From contig DAICZP010000088.1 of NCBI GenBank assembly GCA_027311065.1, forward strand, positions 1-41,413: a DNA stretch of 41,413 bases. The letters are read 5' to 3'. The position numbers were made by a program, and so were the translations under genes. The DNA is from Thiomonas sp. Its GTDB lineage: Bacteria; Pseudomonadota; Gammaproteobacteria; Burkholderiales; Burkholderiaceae_C. Positions 8,246 to 14,623 of the stretch are shown here, in pieces. The first letter of the stretch is position 1. Each line of letters begins with the position of its first letter. A model generated the notes under the pieces. The model saw nothing but the letters and a program-made list of their open reading frames with translations. It did not search any database and was not told where the DNA came from.

Positions 8246-8251
8246 TAGAAT
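8246..8251 (+). promoter_or_regulatory. Possible -10 box before purU
   Basis: TAGAAT (5 of 6) lies 48 bases before the purU start in the 96-base gap after the isocitrate dehydrogenase gene. No convincing -35 box is present 16-18 bases upstream. A 6-bp GC hairpin (GTCGCG/CGCGAC, 8210-8224) precedes it, which would fit an end of one transcript and start of another. Confidence 0.3.
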
Positions 8252-8299
8252 GCGGACGGTCCCGGCCTTCGCATCCGATGGCGGGCGCGTCACCGAACC

Positions 8300-9169
8300 A
8301 TGAACGCCAACGACTACGTGCTGACCTTGTCCTGCCAGGACACCAAGGGTATCGTTTACTCGGTCTCCGGTCTGCTTTATCAGGCTGGTTGCAACATTCT
8401 CGACTCCCAGCAATACGGGGATCCCGCGACGGGATTGTTTTTCATGCGGGTGCATTTCGCTGCGCCACCGCACCTCGACGATGCCGACAAGTTGGGTCTG
8501 CTGTTCGTCGATTTACGCACCCGCTTCGCCATGCGCTCAGAAATTCATGCGGTGGCACGGCGCACGCGCGTGCTGATCGCGGTGAGCCGTCAGGCGCATT
8601 GCCTCAACGATCTGCTGTTTCGCTGGCGTGCTGGCCAACTGCACATGGACGTCGTGGGTGTCGTCTCCAACCACCCGGACGGCGGGTCGTTGGCGTCGCA
8701 CTATCAGGTTCCCTTCCACCACGTACCCATTCCGGGTGGCGCCGACGCCGATGCCAGGCGGGCACAGGAGCTGCGCATCGAGGCCATCACGCGCGAGCAC
8801 GGTGTCGAACTGCTGGTGTTGGCACGTTACATGCAGATCCTTAGTCATGCGTTCTGTGCCGCGCTGGACGGCCGTGCGATCAATATCCACCATTCCTTCC
8901 TGCCGAGCTTCAAGGGCGCGCGCCCCTACGCCCAGGCGCATGAGCGTGGCGTCAAGCTCATCGGCGCGACCGCGCATTACGTGACCTCGGACCTGGACGA
9001 GGGGCCGATCATCGAACAGGACGTCAAGCGCGTCGATCACGGCCTGGACGTCGCGGCATTGACAGCGGTGGGGCAGGATGTGGAAAACCAGGTTCTCGCG
9101 CGTGCCGTGCGGTGGCATGTTGAGCATCGCATCCTGATGAATGGCCACAAGACCGTGGTTTTCAGCTGA
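8300..9169 (+). CDS. purU: Formyltetrahydrofolate deformylase
   Basis: PurU hydrolyses 10-formyl-THF to THF and formate, balancing one-carbon pools. The 289-residue protein has an N-terminal ACT domain (about 6-85; YVLTLSCQDTKGIVYSVSG) and a C-terminal formyltransferase domain from about 90. The catalytic set is readable: Asn195 and His197 in AINIHHSFLPSFKGA, and Asp233 in HYVTSDLDEGPIIEQDV. The C-terminal HRILMNGHKTVVFS is family-typical. ATG 8300 begins directly at the ACT domain; no clear ribosome binding site is seen. Downstream, after 42 bases, comes an NTF2-like gene. Confidence 0.95.
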   Translation: MNANDYVLTLSCQDTKGIVYSVSGLLYQAGCNILDSQQYGDPATGLFFMRVHFAAPPHLDDADKLGLLFVDLRTRFAMRSEIHAVARRTRVLIAVSRQAHCLNDLLFRWRAGQLHMDVVGVVSNHPDGGSLASHYQVPFHHVPIPGGADADARRAQELRIEAITREHGVELLVLARYMQILSHAFCAALDGRAINIHHSFLPSFKGARPYAQAHERGVKLIGATAHYVTSDLDEGPIIEQDVKRVDHGLDVAALTAVGQDVENQVLARAVRWHVEHRILMNGHKTVVFS

Positions 9170-9211
9170 ACCCGTCAACGCCTCAATCCAGGCCTGCCCC
9201 AGGAATTTCCG

Positions 9212-9667
9212 ATGCCACGATCACCCACGACACGCGCCAGCCTGCTGAGCTCCGCCGAGGCGGCGGAAGCCGCGTTCTACGACGCATTCCAGCAAGGCGA
9301 CGTTGAGGCCATGATGAAAGTATGGGCAGAGGACGAAGAGCCTGTTTGCATCCATCCCGGCGGTCCCCGTCTGGTCGGTGCGGCAGCGATCCGCGCCGGT
9401 TTCGGGGAGCTGTTCGCCGCCGGTGGCTTGCGCGTCGTCGCCGAGCGCGTGCTTCGCAACGCGACCCTCGGCAGCGCGGTGCACAACGTGCTCGAGCGTG
9501 TGCGCGTGGACAACAATGGCGACTCCGGGGAGGCGTTCGCGCTGGTGCTGGCCACCAATGTCTACTTCAAAACGCCCGACGGGTGGCGCCTGGTGCTGCA
9601 TCATGCCAGCCCCGCCACGGCGCACGAGGCAGCCGAGGTTCTGGCGGGTGCCGATCGCCTGCACTGA
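9212..9667 (+). CDS. NTF2-like / SnoaL_3 domain protein
   Basis: A 151-residue protein with the pattern of small NTF2-like proteins: an N-terminal helix (SAEAAEAAFYDAFQQGDVEA), MMKVWAEDEEPVCIHPGGPRLVG, then beta strands ending WRLVLHHASPA. This is the SnoaL_3/DUF4440-type ketosteroid-isomerase fold, seen in many uncharacterised proteins; no catalytic role can be assigned. An AGGAA box precedes the ATG. The stop lies 19 bases before the GTG start of the YheT hydrolase, so the two are probably cotranscribed; the pair is often seen in betaproteobacteria. Confidence 0.8.
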   Translation: MPRSPTTRASLLSSAEAAEAAFYDAFQQGDVEAMMKVWAEDEEPVCIHPGGPRLVGAAAIRAGFGELFAAGGLRVVAERVLRNATLGSAVHNVLERVRVDNNGDSGEAFALVLATNVYFKTPDGWRLVLHHASPATAHEAAEVLAGADRLH

Positions 9668-9686
9668 GGCGCCGGAGGGATCGCGC

Positions 9687-10682
9687 GTGCGCGAGCCTTG
9701 GTCGACCTATGCCGCGCCGGTGTGGCTTCCGGGCGGGCAGGCGCAGACCGTCTGGCCTGCCCTGTTCTCCCGGACCGCTGCAGCCCGGTATGGGATCACT
9801 TGGCGGCGCGAACGTTGGGACGCGCCCGATGGGGATTTCATCGACGTCGATCACATCGATGCCTTGGCGGGGGTTGGAGGGGGAGCGCCGCCTCTGGTGG
9901 TTTTGTTTCACGGTTTGGAAGGGTCGTCCAGCAGCCACTATTCGCGTGCCCTTGCACATGCCTGCGTGCAGCGCGGCTGGGCCTTGACTCTGCCGCATTT
10001 TCGCGGTTGCTCGGGCGAAATCAACCGTGCGCCCCGCGCCTATCACTCTGGCGACTGGGCCGAGATCGACTGGATTCTGCGTCGGATACGTTCAGCGCAC
10101 GCTGGGCGGATGTACGCGCTGGGCGTTTCGCTGGGGGGCAACGCGCTGTTGCGCTGGGCGCAGGAAGCGGGGAATGCCGCTTCCGCGTTTGTCGACGCCG
10201 TGGGCGCGGTCAGCGCGCCGCTGGATCTCGCCGCCGGTGGCGCAGCGCTGTCCAAGGGGTTCAACCGCATGGTCTACACACGCATGTTTCTTCGCACCTT
10301 GCGCCCGAAGGCACTTGCGATGGTCCGGCGCCACCCCGGCATGGCGGACGCCCGCGCCATTGCGCAGGCGCAGGACCTGCATGCATTTGACGATGCCTTT
10401 ACCGCGCCGATACACGGATTCCGCGATGCGGACGATTACTGGCGCCGGGCGTCGGCCAAGCCCGGACTGGCGCGCATCCGCGTTCCGGCGCTGGTGCTCA
10501 ATGCGCGCAACGACCCATTCATGCCGGCAGGAGTTCTACCCTCCGCCGGTGAGATCGCGCCCCACGTCTGGCTGGAGCAGCCCGCGACGGGCGGGCACGT
10601 GGGTTTTGCCCGCGGCCGCCTGCCGGGCGTGGTCGACTGGCTGCCAGGACGCTTCCTGCATTTTTTCAACCACGGAATTTGA
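9687..10682 (+). CDS. YheT family alpha/beta hydrolase
   Basis: The 331-residue protein belongs to the YheT/EMB8 branch of alpha/beta hydrolases. The family opening YAAPVWLPGGQAQTVWPALF leads to VVLFHGLEGSSSSHYSRAL (oxyanion region) and PHFRGCSGEINRAPRAYHSGD. The triad is visible: Ser in the nucleophile elbow YALGVSLGGNALLRW, Asp in LVLNARNDPFMP, and His in ATGGHVGFARGR. The GTG start at 9687 is chosen for its ribosome binding site (GGAGGGA at 9674-9680) and family length; the frame is open much further upstream but that overlaps the NTF2-like gene. Substrate unknown; relatives are presumed esterases. It is followed 14 bases later by a protein of unknown function that often accompanies it. 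Confidence 0.9.
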   Translation: MREPWSTYAAPVWLPGGQAQTVWPALFSRTAAARYGITWRRERWDAPDGDFIDVDHIDALAGVGGGAPPLVVLFHGLEGSSSSHYSRALAHACVQRGWALTLPHFRGCSGEINRAPRAYHSGDWAEIDWILRRIRSAHAGRMYALGVSLGGNALLRWAQEAGNAASAFVDAVGAVSAPLDLAAGGAALSKGFNRMVYTRMFLRTLRPKALAMVRRHPGMADARAIAQAQDLHAFDDAFTAPIHGFRDADDYWRRASAKPGLARIRVPALVLNARNDPFMPAGVLPSAGEIAPHVWLEQPATGGHVGFARGRLPGVVDWLPGRFLHFFNHGI

Positions 10683-10696
10683 CAGGTTCGAACACC

Positions 10697-11287
10697 ATGG
10701 ACGAACAGGTTCGCCGTGCGATGGCCCGCTGGCCCGATGTTCCAGGGTGCGTGGGCTGGATGGGCCTTGACGCTCGCGGTGGGTGGTGGATCCGCGATGC
10801 CGCGGCGCTGCCATGGCCGCGCGAAGCCGACGGCCGTCTCGAGCGCCGTGGCGCCAGCTTGGTGGAGCACCCCGGGTTGCTTGCGTTCATCGAACGCAAC
10901 TACCTTGCCGATCCGCACGGTTACTGGTTTTTTCAGAACGGACCGCAGCGGGTCTATGTGGAACTCGAAGCCGCGCCACTGATCCTGCGTATCCTGCATG
11001 AACCCGGGGGTCACGTCCGCCTGTCCAACCAGGTGCGACGCGCCTGCGTCCCGCAGGCGGCGTTCGTCGACATCCAGGGCCGTCTGTTCTTCGCCACCAG
11101 CTCCGGGCCGGGTATCGTGCACACACAGGACGTGGCGTCGATCGCCGATTGGTTCGACGAAGATCTCACAACCTTGCGCGTGCCGGGTTGGCCCGTGCTC
11201 GCGTTGCAGAACCTGCCGGCGGGCGCCATCGAGGAGCGATTGTGGTTTCGCGCGAGTCCGTCGGCGGCAGCGGAACTCCGCCGCTGA
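10697..11287 (+). CDS. Conserved betaproteobacterial protein of unknown function (DUF2946-like; family name uncertain)
   Basis: A 196-residue soluble protein with no signal peptide or membrane segment. It matches a conserved family recalled from betaproteobacteria, recognisable by MDEQVRRAMARWPDVPGCVGW, WWIRDAAALPW, LLAFIERNYLADPHGYWFFQNGPQRVYVELE and the C-terminal LPAGAIEERLWF. These proteins are sometimes labelled DUF2946; that label is from memory and may be wrong. Its function is unknown. It is the last gene of the plus-strand run that begins at glnS and lies 14 bases behind yheT. A hairpin follows its stop. Confidence 0.75.
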   Translation: MDEQVRRAMARWPDVPGCVGWMGLDARGGWWIRDAAALPWPREADGRLERRGASLVEHPGLLAFIERNYLADPHGYWFFQNGPQRVYVELEAAPLILRILHEPGGHVRLSNQVRRACVPQAAFVDIQGRLFFATSSGPGIVHTQDVASIADWFDEDLTTLRVPGWPVLALQNLPAGAIEERLWFRASPSAAAELRR

Positions 11288-11293
11288 AACCGA

Positions 11294-11318
11294 CGAAGCC
11301 CGCATTCCGCGGGCTTCG
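11294..11318. terminator. Hairpin terminator between convergent genes
   Basis: CGAAGCCCGC at 11294-11303 pairs exactly with GCGGGCTTCG at 11309-11318 around a 5-base loop. It lies 7 bases after the plus-strand stop at 11287 and 26 bases beyond the minus-strand cytochrome stop at 11344. On the minus strand the stem is followed by TCGGTTTC, a weak T tract; on the plus strand there is none. Confidence 0.65.
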
Positions 11319-11343
11319 TGACGGCGTGGAAGGCGACGTCGTT

Positions 11344-11925
11344 TTAACTGGACTTGGCGACCATGTAGGCGACAGCGGCTTTCACATCATCATCGCTGGC
11401 GTTGCTGCCGCCCCTTGGTGGCATGGCACCTGATTTCCCGGCGTAGCCATGGATGGCATGGTCGACCAGGGTTGCTTCGCCCTTGGCGATGCGTGGAGCC
11501 CATGCCGCCTTGTCGCCGACCTTCGGCGCTCCCGCAATACCTGCGCCGTGGCAGGCTACGCAACTCGATGCATAGAGCTTTTTGCCCGCATCAGCCACAG
11601 TGGCGCCGGCTGCACCGGATGCGGCTGCGGTTGCGGGGGCAGCAGCGCTCGATGTGGCTGCGGCGTTCGCCGCGGACGCCGCGCTCGCGCTCGACGCGAC
11701 GGCGACTCTTCCCACCGGGGCGATGCGTTGCGCTGCTTCGCTCGCTGACAGCACGCGGGAACCCGCCGGCGGCGTCGTTTCGCTCGAGATGAAATGCACG
11801 ATCAGCAGCAGCGCGATTACCGGTGTTGCGAAGCCGATCAGCAGGATCACGATGGTCTTGCGCAGCGTCGGCGCGAACGGGAGTTCGCCGGAATCGTTGG
11901 ATTGCTTGGGTTGATGAGCGCTCAT
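11344..11925 (-). CDS. Membrane-anchored cytochrome c5-type protein
   Basis: A 193-residue monoheme cytochrome. Residues about 18-45 form one membrane anchor (LRKTIVILLIGFATPVIALL...), so the heme domain should lie in the periplasm. A linker of about 50 residues made almost only of Ala, Ser and Thr follows. The C-terminal domain has the heme-binding CVACH in KLYASSCVACHGAGIAGAPK and the axial Met in GYAGKSGAMPPRGGSN, as in cytochrome c5/c-555 proteins with an electron-carrier role. The ATG at 11925 is chosen because the upstream extension (MHILIVFNPPSST) is unlike relatives. It is monocistronic, convergent with the preceding gene. Confidence 0.88.
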   Translation of the reverse strand: MSAHQPKQSNDSGELPFAPTLRKTIVILLIGFATPVIALLLIVHFISSETTPPAGSRVLSASEAAQRIAPVGRVAVASSASAASAANAAATSSAAAPATAAASGAAGATVADAGKKLYASSCVACHGAGIAGAPKVGDKAAWAPRIAKGEATLVDHAIHGYAGKSGAMPPRGGSNASDDDVKAAVAYMVAKSS

Positions 11926-12110
11926 GGTCGACGATGGTGGGTTGAACACAATCAAAATGTGCAAGGCCGGTGCATGATAAAGGCACTACGTGCGCGGGGG
12001 AATATGCGTCCGCTTCGCTGCCTGGTGCGGGCAATGCGAAGCTGATGCTGATCACCGCCGCCATGGTGGCGGTTCAGGCTGGTCGTCAGGGGCGCGCGGC
12101 CGGGATGCGC

Positions 12111-12116
12111 TAACAT
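12111..12116 (+). promoter_or_regulatory. Possible -10 box of the tRNA-Arg promoter
   Basis: TAACAT lies 36 bases before the tRNA, a usual distance for a tRNA leader. A GCAACGCTGGC stretch follows. No convincing -35 box is visible 17 bases upstream (GC-rich). Confidence 0.3.
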
Positions 12117-12152
12117 GCGACCCTGCAACGCTGGCTGCGAAAGCTGGCGCAT

Positions 12153-12228
12153 GCGCCCGTAGCTCAGTGGATAGAGTATCGGCCTCCGAAGCCGAGGGCC
12201 GCTGGTTCGATCCCAGCCGGGCGCGCCA
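12153..12228 (+). tRNA. tRNA-Arg, anticodon CCG
   Basis: A complete 76-base cloverleaf can be drawn by hand: acceptor GCGCCCG/CGGGCGC, D stem GCTC/GAGT with loop AGTGGATA, anticodon stem TCGGC/GCCGA with loop CTCCGAA (anticodon CCG, reading CGG), five-base variable loop GGGCC, T stem GCTGG/CCAGC with loop TTCGATC, discriminator G and an encoded CCA. Confidence 0.97.
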
Positions 12229-12238
12229 ACCTTGTCTG

Positions 12239-12264
12239 GCACGCGGTGTGGTCGCACAGCGTGC
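12239..12264 (+). terminator. Hairpin 3' of tRNA-Arg
   Basis: GCACGC (12239-12244) pairs with GCGTGC (12259-12264), continuing inward with TGTG/CACA around a GTCG loop and a two-base GG bulge on the left side. It starts 10 bases after the tRNA CCA. No T-run follows, so termination is inferred from position only. Confidence 0.35.
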
Positions 12265-12341
12265 GCGATCGAGGGCTCCGGCATGGCGACCCCCCCGTGC
12301 TGGACTTGGCAGACATCGAAACTGCTCGGACATCAAACACC

Positions 12342-13118
12342 ATGGATCTTGAACTTCGCGACCGCATCGTGCTCATCACCGGTGGCAGCCGGGGCATCGG
12401 TCTGGCCTGCGCGCGGGGGTTTGCGGCGGAAGGCGCGCACGTGGGGGTTTGCGCGCGCAGCGCCGACGCTCTCGCCACTGCTGCGGATCTGCTCGGCGGC
12501 GTCCCGACGTTTTCGGCGGATCTGCGCGACGGTGATGCGGCTGCCCGCATGGTTGATGCCGTCGAAGCCACCATCGGACCAGTGGACATCCTGGTCAACG
12601 CTGCCGGCGCGGCGCAGCGCACCCCGCCCGACGAACTCGATGCAGCGAAGTGGCGTGCTGCCCTTGATGCCAAGTTTTTCAGTTATATCCACGTCATGGA
12701 CCCGCTGATCAAACGCATGGCGCGCCGGGGCCATGGCGTGATTGTCAACGTCATCGGATCTGGCGGGCGGGTGGCGTCTCCGACCCATCTGGCTGGTGGA
12801 GCAGCGAATGCTGCGTTGATGCTTGCCACCGCTGGTCTGGGATCCGCCTACGCTCCCCATGGTGTGCGGGTCGTCGGCGTCAATCCTGGTCTGACCGAAA
12901 CCGGGCGGGTCGATGAGGGCATGCAGGCCGCAGCGCGTGCCGCGGGCATCAGTACGGCTGAAGCCCGCGCGCGCAGTGTTGCGGGAATTCCGATGGGACG
13001 CATGGCGGCGCCCGAAGAGATTGCCGAGATGGTGGTCTTTCTCGCCAGCGCCCGCGCTGGCTATGCGACTGCCACGACCATGACCTTGGACGGGGGGCAG
13101 CATCCGGGTGTGCTCTAG
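12342..13118 (+). CDS. Short-chain dehydrogenase/reductase (SDR) with altered active site
   Basis: A 258-residue Rossmann-fold SDR: cofactor motif VLITGGSRGIGLACARGFA, acidic loop SADLRDGDA, structural NAAGAAQ, and a C-terminal dimer region ending TMTLDGGQHPGVL. The active-site segment aligns without gaps to a recalled SDR subfamily whose members read like IGAAGERPDAGYIAGSTGNAAL. Here the tyrosine position is His149 (SPTHLAGGAANAAL), and the usual lysine four residues on is Gly153. Canonical Tyr-x3-Lys chemistry is therefore missing, and it may use another mechanism or be a non-oxidoreductase. ATG 12342 is the natural start at the fold's first strand. It is convergent with the transaldolase gene. 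Confidence 0.85.
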   Translation: MDLELRDRIVLITGGSRGIGLACARGFAAEGAHVGVCARSADALATAADLLGGVPTFSADLRDGDAAARMVDAVEATIGPVDILVNAAGAAQRTPPDELDAAKWRAALDAKFFSYIHVMDPLIKRMARRGHGVIVNVIGSGGRVASPTHLAGGAANAALMLATAGLGSAYAPHGVRVVGVNPGLTETGRVDEGMQAAARAAGISTAEARARSVAGIPMGRMAAPEEIAEMVVFLASARAGYATATTMTLDGGQHPGVL

Positions 13119-13160
13119 CAGACTGTCGAAATACCCGATGGGGTCGCGGGGTGTCTGTGT

Positions 13161-14252
13161 TCAGTGCGCTGCAGGACCCGCGAGCTTCGCGCCTCTGGCC
13201 GCCAGGGCTGTCAGCAGCCCACGCCATGAATCGGCGTAGGCCTGCGTGGCTTCGACTTGCAATCGCTTTGCCAGTGCGATCGTGTCCAGCCCAAGGCGGT
13301 GGAACTCGGCGAGCAGGCGCTGCCAACCATCACCCCCGCATGAAAGCGCGCCACCGCATCGACCATGGTCCGCAAATGCAAGCAGGGTGGCTTCGGTCAT
13401 GCTGATGATGGTGTCGGGCGCGGCGAGCTCCTCGGCGTAGAGCGTGTCTCCGGTTTGCGGATCAAGGCACGACGTGCTGTCCCAGAGGAGGCGCTGAGGG
13501 CGCGCTCCTTCGGCAGCCAGTTCGCGCCAGCGGCGTGAGGCGTAGAAGTCACACCACGCGCCGTAGATCTGCATTGCAACGGTAATCCCGAGGCGATTGC
13601 GCAACGCAGCTGGAACCCGGTCGCGCACGGCAGCGTCCCAAGGGCTGACGGACACAGAGGCAACCGATGACACGCGCGGGTCCAGGCCTTCCTTGATGCG
13701 ACGCTCGATGCCGCGAAGATAGGCCTCGGCCGCCGCCAGGTAGTGCCGGGGCGAGAACAGGAGCGTGGCGTTCACCGGGATTCCTGCCAGCGTGGCCCAT
13801 TCGAGCGCCGCAACGCCCTGGGATGTGGCGGGAATCTTGATCAGCATGTTGGGGCGGGCAGCGCGCGCGTGCAAGCCAGCCGCACCCTTGATCGTCTCGG
13901 CGGCGTCGTGCACCAGCCGGGGTGGGACTTCGAGCGATACCCAGCCGTCAAGTCCGTCGCTCGCGTCGAACACAGGACGCAGGAGGTCGGCGGCGAGCAT
14001 GAGATCTTCCAGCTGAATTTCGAGGAACAGACGTTCGCCAATACGCCCGTCACGCATTTTTCGCGCGATGGCTTCATCGTAGATCCGCGAGCGGCCCAAG
14101 GCGCGCGCGAAGAAGTTTGCGCTGGTGTTCAGGCCCGTCACCGAGGCGTCGATGATGTGGTGGGCAAATGTTCCGCCTGCGAGCTGTCGCCGCGGGAGGT
14201 TGTCGAGCCAGATGCGCTGACCAATGGCCTGGAGAGCTTGGGGCGGATTCAT
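13161..14252 (-). CDS. tal: Transaldolase (long type, ~360 residues)
   Basis: Transaldolase moves a dihydroxyacetone unit between sugar phosphates in the non-oxidative pentose phosphate pathway. The 363-residue protein has the Schiff-base lysine Lys139 in NMLIKIPATSQGVAAL, Asp17 in IWLDNL and Glu78 in FLEIQLEDL, plus IPVNATLLFSPRHY and VSVSPWD. Length and layout match the longer bacterial class found also in actinobacteria. The normally conserved TSNPT segment after GV reads NTSAN here (GLNTSANFF, residues 40-48), an unusual change near the active site. ATG 14252 matches the usual MNP..L..GQ.IWLD start, although no ribosome binding site is clear and the frame is open to 14333. No other pentose phosphate genes lie nearby. 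Confidence 0.85.
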   Translation of the reverse strand: MNPPQALQAIGQRIWLDNLPRRQLAGGTFAHHIIDASVTGLNTSANFFARALGRSRIYDEAIARKMRDGRIGERLFLEIQLEDLMLAADLLRPVFDASDGLDGWVSLEVPPRLVHDAAETIKGAAGLHARAARPNMLIKIPATSQGVAALEWATLAGIPVNATLLFSPRHYLAAAEAYLRGIERRIKEGLDPRVSSVASVSVSPWDAAVRDRVPAALRNRLGITVAMQIYGAWCDFYASRRWRELAAEGARPQRLLWDSTSCLDPQTGDTLYAEELAAPDTIISMTEATLLAFADHGRCGGALSCGGDGWQRLLAEFHRLGLDTIALAKRLQVEATQAYADSWRGLLTALAARGAKLAGPAAH

Positions 14253-14419
14253 CGCTTTTTGGGTGGCTGGCGCGATTGTTTCTGTGTCGAAGGCTACGCG
14301 GACGCCAGCGCCGGCGTCTGTGCGGTGGCGCACGGCGCCGACGAGCAGGGCTGGCTAGGCTGCATCCAGCAAACTGCGGCGCCGCTTGTGCCGCTGTCAC
14401 CACTTTCAGGAGCTTCTCC

Positions 14420-14575
14420 ATGTCGGGTAAAAGTACAAAACAGGACAACCGGCCCGCCGCCGCCAGTGGCCCCATCGCTCCCATCGCACCCACAGGTCAG
14501 AGGCGCAGCCACGCGCGTGGCGCCGCCACGCGCAAGAAAAACCCCGGCAAGCGGGCCAAGCATGGTGGATCCTGA
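14420..14575 (+). CDS. Small basic, probably disordered protein (51 residues), unknown
   Basis: A short reading frame with a good ribosome binding site (AGGAG about 8 bases before the ATG) encodes 51 residues rich in Lys, Arg, Ala, Gly and Pro, with no hydrophobic segment. Its C-terminus is strongly basic (TRKKNPGKRAKHGGS). It contains a short repeat, PIAPIAPTG. It lies between the divergent transaldolase gene and the glucan synthase, 48 bases before the latter's putative start and in the same frame. It was not recognised as a known family; a nucleic-acid-binding peptide would be a guess. Support is the ribosome binding site and placement only. Confidence 0.5.
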   Translation: MSGKSTKQDNRPAAASGPIAPIAPTGQRRSHARGAATRKKNPGKRAKHGGS

Positions 14576-14623
14576 AGCATCGGTCGGTGTTGCCGCGCGG
14601 CACGCCAGACGATTCTGAAAACC

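Noticed and set aside
8202-8278. 8-bp inverted repeat ATCGGATG/CATCCGAT flanking the purU upstream region
   Set aside because: Arms are 60 bases apart and short; likely chance in GC-rich sequence.
12153-12341. tRNA-Arg as an integration site for a mobile element
   Set aside because: No integrase, no repeated tRNA 3' end and no foreign composition downstream; the next gene is an ordinary SDR.
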